From Billgrantia zhangzhouensis (GTDB taxonomy: Bacteria > Pseudomonadota > Gammaproteobacteria > Pseudomonadales > Halomonadaceae): a stretch of DNA of 64,000 nt. Location: contig NZ_JABFTT010000009.1 in the NCBI RefSeq assembly GCF_021404465.1, positions 1 through 64,000 of the forward strand, written 5' to 3'. Numbering within the stretch: the first letter of the stretch is position 1; each line of letters begins with the position of its first letter. Positions 55,090 to 63,687 of this stretch are shown one piece after another. The translations under genes and the position numbers were made by a program. The notes beneath the pieces were generated by a model. That model made no database searches and was not told the DNA's origin. It worked only from the letters and a program-made list of their open reading frames with translations.

Positions 55090-56401
55090 CGAAGTAGGCG
55101 TCTGAGCCTATCTGCCCTCCCTTGAGGGCGATCTCGAGCCCGTCGAAGGTTGGGTCGTCGCTGTAGGCACGACACAGCGGCGAACCGGGGGTCTCCGGCA
55201 GTGGCAGGCGGGTCGTCAGGGCGTGGATGTTAAGCTCGCGCAGGGCGTGGCTCGAGGTATCCCCTCCGGCGATGGCGACCCGGCGCAGCCCGTGAATCTC
55301 GACCAACCGGCGCAGCAGTTGGCCCAACGAGCGCCCAATGCGATGACGTGCCTGCGGGTCCCCCTGTGTCACCGCCGAGGCATTCGTCTCCGGTCCCATG
55401 GCGGTATGCACGATAACGCTCATGCCATCGGCCAGGGCGTCACCGGCCGCTTCCAGTACCGCCTGCATGACGCCTTCCCCATGTTCGTCACCGATCAGGC
55501 CGGCTACGTCCAGGCCAATGGCGCGAAAGCCGTTGGCTTCGGCCCAGCGGATCTGGCGGGCGGTGACCTCAGAACAGCTACCCGAGACCACGGCGAGCTG
55601 ATCCACCGCGCCCGGCGGCGTGAAGGAAGGCACCGTGGCCGGAACCCGCTGCTGCCGGCGCCAGGCTTCGAGCAGTGCGTATTCGACGCCGGATGAGCCC
55701 ACCACGTAGCTGCCTCGGGGCTGGCGGGTACGCCATAGCTGGTGTCCAACCTCGGCCTGATGTCGGGTGTCGAGTACATCGTAGAGCAGCACTTGATGGC
55801 CTGCGCTCAGTCGGTCGATGCGCTCATCGATATCCGGCTGCGCAAGACACAGCAGGTCTGCCAAGCCGATGGAGAGTTCGGTCTGGCCAGCCAGGTGGCG
55901 GCGCAGGTCGGCCTCTCCCATGGGAGTGACCGGATGGCGGCTCATCACCGGATGCCGGTCGAGGCGGTGCACGTCGCCCTGGAACATGGCGAAGTGTTGG
56001 CCGAAGACGGTATAGCGTTTCAGCTGCGGCGCTCCCACCACCAGCGGCACGCATGACTGGCCGAACAGCGCCCGGCCGATCTCCAGGGCGCGGCCGATGT
56101 TTCCCACGCCTGGTGCGCTGTCGAAGGTCGAGCAGACCTTGTAGTGACAGAGGTCGGCCCCGAGCGAGCGCAGCCAGGCGAGGGCGTGATGTAGGTGGTC
56201 ATCCATCCACTCGGGCGTCTCGCTGCGGCTGGTGCCGGCCAGCCCGATCGCTTGGCAATCGGCGAAGCATGCCAATTGCTCGGCGCTGGGCGGGTCGAGG
56301 AACAGCACGGTGGCAATGCCACCGAGGCTCAGGGCCTCCATGACGTCGGTGGAGCCGGTCAGGTCATCGCCGTAGTACGACAGCAGCAGGGAAGAAGGCA
56401 T
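55064..56401 (-). CDS. oiaK: four-carbon acid sugar kinase family (probable 3-oxo-isoapionate kinase)
   Basis: 445-aa ATP-dependent kinase with the two-domain OtnK/DUF1537 fold: N-terminal YYGDDLTGSTDVMEAL (substrate domain) and C-terminal RVAIAGGDTSSHALREL (nucleotide domain). It overlaps the RuBisCO-like gene's stop by one base. In D-apionate clusters the same family member (OiaK) phosphorylates 3-oxo-isoapionate; the neighbours fit that. Its 3' end overlaps the frameshifted MDR gene by about 26 bases (convergent). Confidence 0.78.
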   Translation of the reverse strand: MPSSLLLSYYGDDLTGSTDVMEALSLGGIATVLFLDPPSAEQLACFADCQAIGLAGTSRSETPEWMDDHLHHALAWLRSLGADLCHYKVCSTFDSAPGVGNIGRALEIGRALFGQSCVPLVVGAPQLKRYTVFGQHFAMFQGDVHRLDRHPVMSRHPVTPMGEADLRRHLAGQTELSIGLADLLCLAQPDIDERIDRLSAGHQVLLYDVLDTRHQAEVGHQLWRTRQPRGSYVVGSSGVEYALLEAWRRQQRVPATVPSFTPPGAVDQLAVVSGSCSEVTARQIRWAEANGFRAIGLDVAGLIGDEHGEGVMQAVLEAAGDALADGMSVIVHTAMGPETNASAVTQGDPQARHRIGRSLGQLLRRLVEIHGLRRVAIAGGDTSSHALRELNIHALTTRLPLPETPGSPLCRAYSDDPTFDGLEIALKGGQIGSDAYFVNLRNGRA

Positions 56402-57666
56402 CAGCGGAAGGTCTCCATGGCCTGGGCGAGTTCGATGTGATCACGCGAATAGATTTCCGGGGCGATGCCGGCTGCGGCCGCTTCCCAGGCCTGGCGCAGG
56501 CTGGCTACCCCGCCGGCGATGCCGCCAGGGTGGGCCATGATGCCGCCGCCGCAGCAGTAGATCAGGTCACTGTTGCCCAGGGCGGCATGGGTATCTGCCA
56601 CCTGGACGGCGCTCTGCCCCGACGAGAAGACCGGCATCACCGTGTAGTCCGGCGCGGACGCTCCGAACAGCGGAGCCTGGCACGCCTGGGCACTGGCGAT
56701 GACGCTATCATCTTCCTCGCTGAACTTGTTGCGCAGGCCGTTGACGTGGATGTGGTCGACGCCGGCCAGGCGCCACAGCTTGTGGTAGGCAGCGAAACCG
56801 ATGCCGATATGCGGCGAGCGGCTGTACAACCCCCAGCCGGCCCGGTGACCATGCAGGGCGACCTGGCAGTGGCGGCGCAACTGGGCGACGCCGGCCAGGC
56901 CGACGCTGTTGATCGCCACCATGACGCAGGTGCCGCCAGCGGCGACCACGTAGTCGTGATGCGCGCGCATCTCGTCGATGTCGCCGCTGATATTGAAGGC
57001 GTACATGACCTTCTTCCCGGTGCGCTCGGCATGGGCGTTGATCAGCGGCATGATCGCATCGACCCGCGCCTTGAGCGGGCTGTGGGGGCCGTTTGCCTGG
57101 AGTTCGTCATCCTTGATGAAGTCGATGCCGCCCTCGATCAGCTGCTCGACCATCTCGGCGGTCTGCTCGGGCGTCAGGCCGACGCTCGGCTTGATGATGG
57201 TGCCGATCAGTGGCCCCAGCTCCACGCCGCTGAGCCGACGCGTCCCCGCGGTGCCGAACTGGGGGCCTGGATAGGCGTCGGCGAAGGCCGGGGGTAGCTC
57301 GAGATCGAGCAGCCTGAGCCCCGAGAACTCCTTCAGCTCGAAGAGATTACCGGCTACCGTCGAGACCAGGTTGAGCAACGACGGGCCGAAGTTCTCGAGA
57401 GGCCAGGAGAGTTCGACGAGGGCGCGCTGGTAACCGTGTCGGACTGTTGGAGTCAGGTCGGCACGCATCGGCAGCGAGGGGCGATCGACGACTTCCAAGT
57501 GTTGAATGGACTCGACCCGGGCACCGTGCGCCGTGCGCAGTGCATCGGTTTCGCTGGCCAGACGGGTAAAGGTGCCCGAAGACTGTTCACCCGCCATCAC
57601 CTGGGCGGCATGCTCGAGGTCACAAGGGGTTTCGACGAAATAGCGGGCGTGGATTCTGGCGCTCAT
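56401..57666 (-). CDS. RuBisCO-like protein (OiaX/OiaT type)
   Basis: 421-aa RuBisCO large-subunit-fold protein. Catalytic Lys159 in GTIIKPSVG, and KDDE at 185-188 (carbamylated-Lys/metal site), are intact; HGHRAGWG follows. Of the known non-photosynthetic types, it fits those acting on 3-oxo-isoapionate 4-phosphate: OiaX (decarboxylation to L-erythrulose 1-phosphate) or OiaT (hydrolysis to 3-phosphoglycerate and glycolate). No L-erythrulose-phosphate isomerase genes are adjacent, which mildly favours OiaT. The start at 57666 is 30 bases after dctM. Confidence 0.82.
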   Translation of the reverse strand: MSARIHARYFVETPCDLEHAAQVMAGEQSSGTFTRLASETDALRTAHGARVESIQHLEVVDRPSLPMRADLTPTVRHGYQRALVELSWPLENFGPSLLNLVSTVAGNLFELKEFSGLRLLDLELPPAFADAYPGPQFGTAGTRRLSGVELGPLIGTIIKPSVGLTPEQTAEMVEQLIEGGIDFIKDDELQANGPHSPLKARVDAIMPLINAHAERTGKKVMYAFNISGDIDEMRAHHDYVVAAGGTCVMVAINSVGLAGVAQLRRHCQVALHGHRAGWGLYSRSPHIGIGFAAYHKLWRLAGVDHIHVNGLRNKFSEEDDSVIASAQACQAPLFGASAPDYTVMPVFSSGQSAVQVADTHAALGNSDLIYCCGGGIMAHPGGIAGGVASLRQAWEAAAAGIAPEIYSRDHIELAQAMETFR

Positions 57667-57695
57667 CGTGAGGCTCCGGTGGTAGGGGACATGGC

Positions 57696-58970
57696 TCAAT
57701 AGAGCAGGTCGCGCAGCAGCAGTGAGATCGACGGCACGTAGGTGATCAGCATCAGGCAGGTGATGATGGTCAGTACCGGCGGCAGCAGGTAGCGGAAGAG
57801 TTGTTCCACCGGCAGCTTGGCGACCTGGGCGGCGGCGAACAGGTTGACGCCGAGCGGGGGTGTGAACATGCCGAGGGCCAGGTTGACCACGATGATGATG
57901 CCGAAATGCACCGGGTCGATGCCGAAGCCGATGGCGATGGGGGCCAGGATCGGCGCCAGAATCAGGATGGCGGCGGAGGTCTCGATGAACATCCCCACCA
58001 CCAGCAGCAACATGTTGATCGCCAGCAGGAAGGTATAGCGGTTGTCGAAGGCGCTCTGGGCCCAGGCGCCGATATCCGAGGCCAGCCCTGAGCGCCCGAT
58101 GACGAAGCTCAGGGCCGAGGCCGCGGCAATGATCAGCATCACGGCACCCGCGGACAAGGCGCTCTCGCGGAAGATCCTCGGCAGGTCCTGCAGGGTGATG
58201 GTACGGTAGACCACCATACCCAATAACAATCCGTAGGCCACTGCCACGGCTGAGGCTTCGGTGGGTGTGAAGATGCCGCCATATATCCCTCCGATGATGA
58301 TGACCGGCATCAGCAGGGCGAGAAAGGCGCGGCGAAAGGCGGGCCAGATGGGGCTGCGCAGTTCGCCGTCCCGTGTGCCGTAACCCTTGATGCGACACCA
58401 GATCGCGATCATCAGGATCAGTGCCGCGCCGATCAGCAACCCGGGGCCGAAGCCGGCCATGAACAACTGGGTGATCGAGGTCTCGGTGCTGACGCCATAC
58501 AGGATCAGCGGCACCGAAGGGGGAATGATGATGCCGAGTTCCGCTGAGGAAGCCTGGACCGAAGCGGCCATGGGCGGTGGATAGCCCCGTTGCACCATGG
58601 CAGGAATCAGAATGGCGCCAATGGCGAACGTCGTGGCCACGCTGGAACCGGATATTGCCGCGAAGAGCATGCAGGTGACCACGCAGGTGCAGGCCAGCCC
58701 CCCCTGAATGCCACCGATGAGAGAGCGAGCGAATTCCACCATGCGCGCGGCGATGCCGCCATTGCTCATGATGTTACCGGCGAGAATGAAGAAGGGCACG
58801 GCCATCAATGGAAAGCTGTCGAGCCCGACGAACATTCTCTGTGGTACGACCTGCAGCGGGACGTTGGTGAAGAAGTAGAGGCCGGCGGCGGCGGCCAGGG
58901 CGATGGCAACGGCGATGGGGACCGACAGGGCGAAAAGCCCGACCAGCACGGAGCCGATGGCAAAGTTCAT
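57696..58970 (-). CDS. TRAP transporter large permease DctM
   Basis: 424-aa inner-membrane subunit with about twelve hydrophobic segments. MAVPFFILAGNIMSNGGIAARMVEFARSLIG, TEASAVAVAYGLLLG and LGMFTPPLGVNLF match DctM. Uses the Na+ gradient, suitable for a marine or halophilic host. Overlaps dctQ by 4 bases. Confidence 0.92.
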   Translation of the reverse strand: MNFAIGSVLVGLFALSVPIAVAIALAAAAGLYFFTNVPLQVVPQRMFVGLDSFPLMAVPFFILAGNIMSNGGIAARMVEFARSLIGGIQGGLACTCVVTCMLFAAISGSSVATTFAIGAILIPAMVQRGYPPPMAASVQASSAELGIIIPPSVPLILYGVSTETSITQLFMAGFGPGLLIGAALILMIAIWCRIKGYGTRDGELRSPIWPAFRRAFLALLMPVIIIGGIYGGIFTPTEASAVAVAYGLLLGMVVYRTITLQDLPRIFRESALSAGAVMLIIAAASALSFVIGRSGLASDIGAWAQSAFDNRYTFLLAINMLLLVVGMFIETSAAILILAPILAPIAIGFGIDPVHFGIIIVVNLALGMFTPPLGVNLFAAAQVAKLPVEQLFRYLLPPVLTIITCLMLITYVPSISLLLRDLLY

Positions 58971-59497
58971 GGGTGTTCTCCTGCTTGCCGCTCACCAATG
59001 GCTTGGGCGTGCCGGGCGCGGCGGTGTTCCAGCTCCCGTGCGAGTTGGCGGGCGATGACGGCAATGGCGGCAACGGCGCAGCCCACGGGGATGGCGGCGT
59101 AGAACCATGACATGGAAATCTCGAGCATGGCGATCTGTTGGCGGGAGACCCTCACCGTGATGAGGTAGCCTTGCCAGACCAGCAGGCTCAGCAGAGTGAG
59201 CACCGCGGCGCATACCAGGCGGTGACCATGGATGCGCAAAGGTTCGGGAAGGCGTGAAATAAACAGTCCGATGGCGATCATGGCGCCATGCCAGAAGGCC
59301 GCGGCACTGACCAGGAAGACACTCCAGATGATCAGACCTCGAGCGAGAATTTCCGACCAGGAGGCAGGGTTGCCGAGAATGAAGCGGGTGAAGACCTGAT
59401 AGAAGACCAGGCCCACGGCAATGGCCAGCAGGAGAGCGGCAAGATTATGGGTAAGCCTGACCAATCCCTGTGCCAGGGCACTGAAGAGAGAGAACAT
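58967..59497 (-). CDS. TRAP transporter small permease DctQ
   Basis: 176-aa inner-membrane subunit with four hydrophobic segments and the family's SEILARGLIIWSVFLVSAAAFW motif. Start at 59497 has GAGGAG upstream. Couples DctP to DctM. Confidence 0.88.
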   Translation of the reverse strand: MFSLFSALAQGLVRLTHNLAALLLAIAVGLVFYQVFTRFILGNPASWSEILARGLIIWSVFLVSAAAFWHGAMIAIGLFISRLPEPLRIHGHRLVCAAVLTLLSLLVWQGYLITVRVSRQQIAMLEISMSWFYAAIPVGCAVAAIAVIARQLARELEHRRARHAQAIGERQAGEHP

Positions 59498-59602
59498 GAG
59501 GGCGCTCCTCGTCATTCAGGAGAAGGCGCCTCCTGGGAGCCTGCCGGACGTGACGCTGGTCGTCGAATCGACAGGCTCCTGGATGAGGCGCTCGGTCAGG
59601 AG

Positions 59603-60586
59603 TCACTGGGTATTGCGGATGCGCTCCAGTAGGTCGCCATTGAACTCACCAGCGAAACGGTCGTAGACGGGCTGTACGGCGGCGCGGAACTGCTCGTAGT
59701 CGATCTCTTCGATCACCTGCATGCCGTTCTCGCGTAGCAGCTCGACGCCCTCGGCTTCGATGCGCGCGACCGATTCGCGGGAGGCTTGGGCTGCCGCCTG
59801 TGCCGCCTGGCGGAACCAGTCCTGCTGTTCCTCGCTTAGGCCATCCCAGTAGATTTGGGACATGACCACGGCGGTCGGTGAGTAGACGTGGCCGGTCAAG
59901 GTCAGGTAATCCTGGATTTCCCAAATGTTGTTGACGGTCAGGATCGGAGTGGGGTTCTCCTGCCCGTCGATGGTGCCCTGTTGCAGGGCGGTAATTACTT
60001 CGGTCCATGATAGTGGGGCGGGTGCCGCACCCAGCTCGCGGAAGGTTTCCAGATGTACTCGGTTCTCCATGGTACGGATCTTCATGCCCTGTAGGTCTTC
60101 GGGTGTCTCGACAGGACGGACGCTGTTGGTCAAATGACGGAAACCGTTCTCGGCCCAGGCCAGGCCGATCAATCCCTCGCTCTCGAATTCGGCCAGCAGC
60201 TCCTGGCCGATTTCACCATCGAGAACGGCATGGGCGTGCTCGTAGTTACGAAACAGGAAGGGGAAATCCAAGGCATAAATCTCGGGAATGAAGTTGCCGA
60301 TGGGCCCTGTCGAGGTCAGAGTCAATTCGACGGAACCGATCTGCAAGCCTTCCAAGACATCGCGCTCTCCTCCCATGGCGCTAGCAGGCTGAAGCACGAT
60401 CTTGAATTCTCCGTCGCTGAGACGTTCGATCTCCTCGGCGAAGGCGCGACCGGCATCGCCATAATGGGAGTTCAGTGGCGGGGTGAAGGCCAGGTTCATC
60501 TCCTGGGCGGCGAGGGCTAGACCGCCCGGTATCAGGGGCAGGGCAAGCGTTGCGATAGCTGTCTTTTTGAGGAAGTGAGTCTTCAT
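59603..60586 (-). CDS. TRAP transporter substrate-binding protein DctP
   Basis: 327-aa periplasmic binding protein with signal peptide ending at ALAA (about residue 27). The conserved Arg in the GMKIRTMENRVH segment and the ALQQGTIDGQENPTPIL motif are typical of DctP proteins for acidic sugars and carboxylates. Start at 60586 with GGAG upstream. D-apionate or a related aldonate is the likely ligand, from context. Confidence 0.88.
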   Translation of the reverse strand: MKTHFLKKTAIATLALPLIPGGLALAAQEMNLAFTPPLNSHYGDAGRAFAEEIERLSDGEFKIVLQPASAMGGERDVLEGLQIGSVELTLTSTGPIGNFIPEIYALDFPFLFRNYEHAHAVLDGEIGQELLAEFESEGLIGLAWAENGFRHLTNSVRPVETPEDLQGMKIRTMENRVHLETFRELGAAPAPLSWTEVITALQQGTIDGQENPTPILTVNNIWEIQDYLTLTGHVYSPTAVVMSQIYWDGLSEEQQDWFRQAAQAAAQASRESVARIEAEGVELLRENGMQVIEEIDYEQFRAAVQPVYDRFAGEFNGDLLERIRNTQ

Positions 60587-60637
60587 TGGTTGGCTCCATA
60601 TCATTGTCATTGTGCTGGGTGGGACTGGAGGGTGGCC

Positions 60638-61465
60638 TCAGGTGATACGGCGAATGCTTTCGGCGATTTCGTCGGGCTCGAAGACCCGCTTCCAGTCATC
60701 GCGCATCAGCTGGGGCTTGGCATTCTCAATGGCTTTGTTGCAGGCATCCGAGAACACCCCGGGCTGCTCCTCGAAGATTACGGCGGCAAGGATGTTCATA
60801 TGGCCGAGCAGGAAGTCGCGAGCGCACTGCTTGTCCACACCGCGCGCCACGACTTCGTCCATGGCCTCACGCATCACCGCCAGTAGAGTGGCGCAGACGG
60901 TTTCCGACAGGCCCGGCTCGAGTAGTGCCATCTGCTCCACCGAAACCTTGTGCGCACGCACCACGGGGGCATAGATGATCTTTGCTACCTCTTCGCCGAG
61001 AGCGAACATCTCCTCAGGTCCCTGCATCAGGGCGCTGACGATATGCTGCTTGGCCAAATGGCCACCAAAGAAATCGCGTTTGGCTTGTGGATCAGTCTCG
61101 TCATTGAAGATCGGCGGGTGACAGGGGTGAGTTACGAAATAGGCCAGGTCGTCGCGTTCCGGCAGATGGCCGGCGAAAGGAGCGGCGGCATCAAGGGTAA
61201 CCACCATGGTTCCGCTGGCCATCAGCGGTGAGAGGTCCTCGGCGATGCGGCCGACCAGATTGTCAGGAACCGCCAGGATCACCACCTCGGCACCGGGAAC
61301 GGCTTGATCGACTTCCACGCAGTGAATGCCGAGGCCTTGGGCAAGACGTTCCCGCCCGGCGTCACTGACTTCCACGTGGCTAACTTTGTAATCGGATCGT
61401 TGCAGGTTACTGGCGAGGCGATAGCCCATCTTTCCACCGGCACCGATCAGCGCAATTCTGGTCAT
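60638..61465 (-). CDS. apnO: probable D-apionate oxidoisomerase
   Basis: 275-aa NAD-binding protein with GAGGKMG (8-14) and a C-terminal phosphogluconate-dehydrogenase-like domain (PEEMFALGEEVAKIIYAPVV..., GHMNILAAVIF). It resembles ApnO, which turns D-apionate into 3-oxo-isoapionate. With the kinase and RuBisCO-like protein this makes a full three-step route. It lies at the head of the operon, directly after the regulator's operator region. Start at 61465 with GGAG upstream. Confidence 0.75.
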   Translation of the reverse strand: MTRIALIGAGGKMGYRLASNLQRSDYKVSHVEVSDAGRERLAQGLGIHCVEVDQAVPGAEVVILAVPDNLVGRIAEDLSPLMASGTMVVTLDAAAPFAGHLPERDDLAYFVTHPCHPPIFNDETDPQAKRDFFGGHLAKQHIVSALMQGPEEMFALGEEVAKIIYAPVVRAHKVSVEQMALLEPGLSETVCATLLAVMREAMDEVVARGVDKQCARDFLLGHMNILAAVIFEEQPGVFSDACNKAIENAKPQLMRDDWKRVFEPDEIAESIRRIT

Positions 61466-61532
61466 GTGAGGCTCCAGGATGAAATGAGTGGCCGCTGTCA
61501 AATGCGGCAAGGGGAGGACAGGCCGTGCATCG

Positions 61533-61582
61533 ATACCAGTTTGCCTGCCAACTGGTATAATGACATAATATCAATACCAGTT
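61533..61582. promoter_or_regulatory. operator cluster between apnO and the NanR-like regulator
   Basis: Three copies of a 9-mer: ATACCAGTT (61533-61541), its complement AACTGGTAT (61550-61558) and ATACCAGTT again (61574-61582). The first two form a perfect inverted repeat with an 8-base spacer. A TATAAT -10 (61556-61561, plus strand) lies over the middle copy, so the regulator would likely block its own promoter and the divergent operon. The GGTAT core resembles NanR's GGTATA sites. Confidence 0.75.
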
Positions 61583-61708
61583 GGTCAAATACTGCTTTAG
61601 TCGCATTTGAGCGCTAGTGGCAGGTATCGATAGACTTGCCAACGTGCCTGGCACCGCTGGATTCCATCTGGATTGGCTGCTCGTCCAGGGTTTGCGAGGA
61701 GAAGACTC

Positions 61709-62419
61709 ATGCACCTAACACCCAAAATCGCCCGGCGTAAGCTGTCCGACGAAGTCTTTGATCGCCTCTATGAGTTGATCGAGTCCGGGCAGTACCGTCC
61801 AGGCGATATGCTGCCCTCGGAGCGTGAGCTGATGGATACATACGGAGTGGGCCGGCCGGCGATCCGAGAGGCGATGCAGTCGCTTGATAGGATCGGCCTG
61901 GTTGAGATCAACCATGGCCAACGCCCCAGGGTGCTACAGCCCACAGCGATGGGGCTCATCTCACAGATAGACCTGACGGCGCGTCATATGCTGGCCAGCT
62001 CACCGCAGGCGCTGGAACAGTTGAAGGAGGCGCGAACTTTCTTCGAGTTGGGCATGGTGGACAAGGCGGCACGCCAGGCGACGTCTGAGAATGTGGCGAG
62101 GTTGCGTGAGCTGGTGGGAGAGCAGCGACGTCACCTGAATAAGGATGCCGCCGCTTTCGTGCAGGCCGACATGGCTTTCCATACGGCGATCGCTGCCATG
62201 ACGCGCAACCCCATTTTCACTGCTACCAGTCAGGCAATGCTGGGTTGGCTCGCTCGGTTTCATGCCGGCATTCTGCACTGGGAAGGTAATGAAGAAACTA
62301 CGCTGATGGAGCATGAACGGATCATCGACCGTATCGAAGCGGGTGAGTCCGATCAGGCAGTCACGGAAATGAAGAAGCACCTCGAACGGGCTAGAGCGCT
62401 CTACACAACCAACAATTGA
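61709..62419 (+). CDS. GntR-family (FadR/NanR-like) regulator of the sugar-acid cluster
   Basis: 236-aa regulator. Winged helix LPSERELMDTYGVGRPAIREAMQSL followed by an FCD all-helical effector domain whose His/Asp metal ligands are in DMAFHTAIA. The sequence is similar to E. coli NanR over its whole length. Divergent from apnO; the operator cluster lies between. Start at 61709 follows GAGGAG. Effector is probably an acid sugar of this pathway. Confidence 0.85.
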   Translation: MHLTPKIARRKLSDEVFDRLYELIESGQYRPGDMLPSERELMDTYGVGRPAIREAMQSLDRIGLVEINHGQRPRVLQPTAMGLISQIDLTARHMLASSPQALEQLKEARTFFELGMVDKAARQATSENVARLRELVGEQRRHLNKDAAAFVQADMAFHTAIAAMTRNPIFTATSQAMLGWLARFHAGILHWEGNEETTLMEHERIIDRIEAGESDQAVTEMKKHLERARALYTTNN

Positions 62420-62453
62420 CAAGTCGACAGTAGCAGTCCCCTCGAGCCTGCCT

Positions 62454-62720
62454 TCAGCGCCTTTTGACGTACAGCCCCAACATGCACATTACCATGCCGG
62501 CTACCGACAGCAGCATGCCGCCGTTGACCAGCCAGGGCTGACGCTCGATCCAGGGTACGAAGGGCTGGGGCGACTCGCGGCATATGCCCGCCAGGTAATC
62601 CCAGTAGCCGCCCTGGATCAGGGTGCATTCACGCACGCTACTGAGTTCCCAGAAATAGATGCCCATCAGTATGAAGAGAGGCAGGATCAACAGCAGCAGT
62701 CCGAGTCGTAGCATCAGCAT
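62454..62720 (-). CDS. small membrane protein, two segments
   Basis: 88-aa protein with two hydrophobic helices (LGLLLLILPLFILMGIYF near the start and MLLSVAGMVMCMLGLYV near the end) and a periplasmic or cytosolic loop containing two Cys. No family recognised. Start at ATG 62720, though a TTG at 62750 would add ten residues. Lies 42 bases after the M48 gene, so possibly in its operon. Confidence 0.65.
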   Translation of the reverse strand: MLMLRLGLLLLILPLFILMGIYFWELSSVRECTLIQGGYWDYLAGICRESPQPFVPWIERQPWLVNGGMLLSVAGMVMCMLGLYVKRR

Positions 62721-62761
62721 TCCAAAGTCGAAATAATGTGCAGCAATCAATCAGCGTTTCC

Positions 62762-63562
62762 CTAGGGGCGCGGGCAGTTGGGCTGCCTCCCCGCCTGCCG
62801 TGCCTGCTCGTAGCGGGCCATGGCGTTGTCCATCTCGGCTTGCAAGCCCTGCATGCGCTGGCCATGGCTGGGGTGGGTAGACATCCAGGCCGGTGGGCGG
62901 GCACCGCCCTGAGCACTCATGTTGTCCCACAATTCCAGGCTGGCACGCGGGTCGAAGCCGGCTTCGGCCATCAGCCGCAGGCCGATGATGTCGGCTTCGC
63001 TCTCGTGACGGCGCGAGAAGGGTAGCAGGATGCCATACTGGGCGCCTAGGCCCAGCGCGCCCATCAGTTGTTCACCCCCTGGTCCCCGCATGCCGGCGGC
63101 CGACGATAGCACCGACAGAGCGAGCTGTGTCGAAGTCTGGGTCGAGACGCGTTCGTTGGCATGGCGGGCAAGCACGTGACCGACCTCGTGGCCAATGACC
63201 GCAGCGAGCTGATCCTGACTGACGGCCACGTCGAACAGCCCGGTATTGACCCCCATGTAGCCGCCGGGCAGGGCGAAGGCGTTGGCCTGCTCCGACTCGA
63301 ACACATGGATCTGCCAGTCCTGGTTACGCTCTTGCTCCGGCAGCACGGTGATGATGGCACTGGCCACGCACTGGGCGTAGCGCTGTTGGGCCTGACCGGC
63401 TGAGGGGAGATCCTGCTGGTATTGATCGTAAGCCTCGCGGCCCATCTGGTTGAGCTGCGCATCGGACATCAGCGTGAACTGCTGGCGACCGGTCGGCGAG
63501 GTGGTACAGGCGGTAATGGTGAGGGCCAGGGTGGCCACGGCAGCACAGCGAATCCAGCGCAT
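62762..63562 (-). CDS. M48-family metalloprotease, lipoprotein
   Basis: 266-aa periplasmic Zn protease of the LoiP/YggG type. Lipobox LTITAC (Cys at about residue 19), the zinc motif HEVGHVLARH, and the third ligand in ESEADIIGL. Acts on outer-membrane or periplasmic proteins. Start at 63562 was chosen because it gives a proper lipoprotein signal; the long upstream extension is GC-rich frame noise. Confidence 0.9.
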   Translation of the reverse strand: MRWIRCAAVATLALTITACTTSPTGRQQFTLMSDAQLNQMGREAYDQYQQDLPSAGQAQQRYAQCVASAIITVLPEQERNQDWQIHVFESEQANAFALPGGYMGVNTGLFDVAVSQDQLAAVIGHEVGHVLARHANERVSTQTSTQLALSVLSSAAGMRGPGGEQLMGALGLGAQYGILLPFSRRHESEADIIGLRLMAEAGFDPRASLELWDNMSAQGGARPPAWMSTHPSHGQRMQGLQAEMDNAMARYEQARQAGRQPNCPRP

Positions 63563-63687
63563 CTTCAGATACCTCGTTCGTTCAGATCCCTTGAGACCCT
63601 GGACGGGGGGGGCGGTTCGCCACAAGATACCTTGAACCGTAACAAGGTCAACATCAAACCGAGCAAGAGAACCCCAAGGAGATGCCA

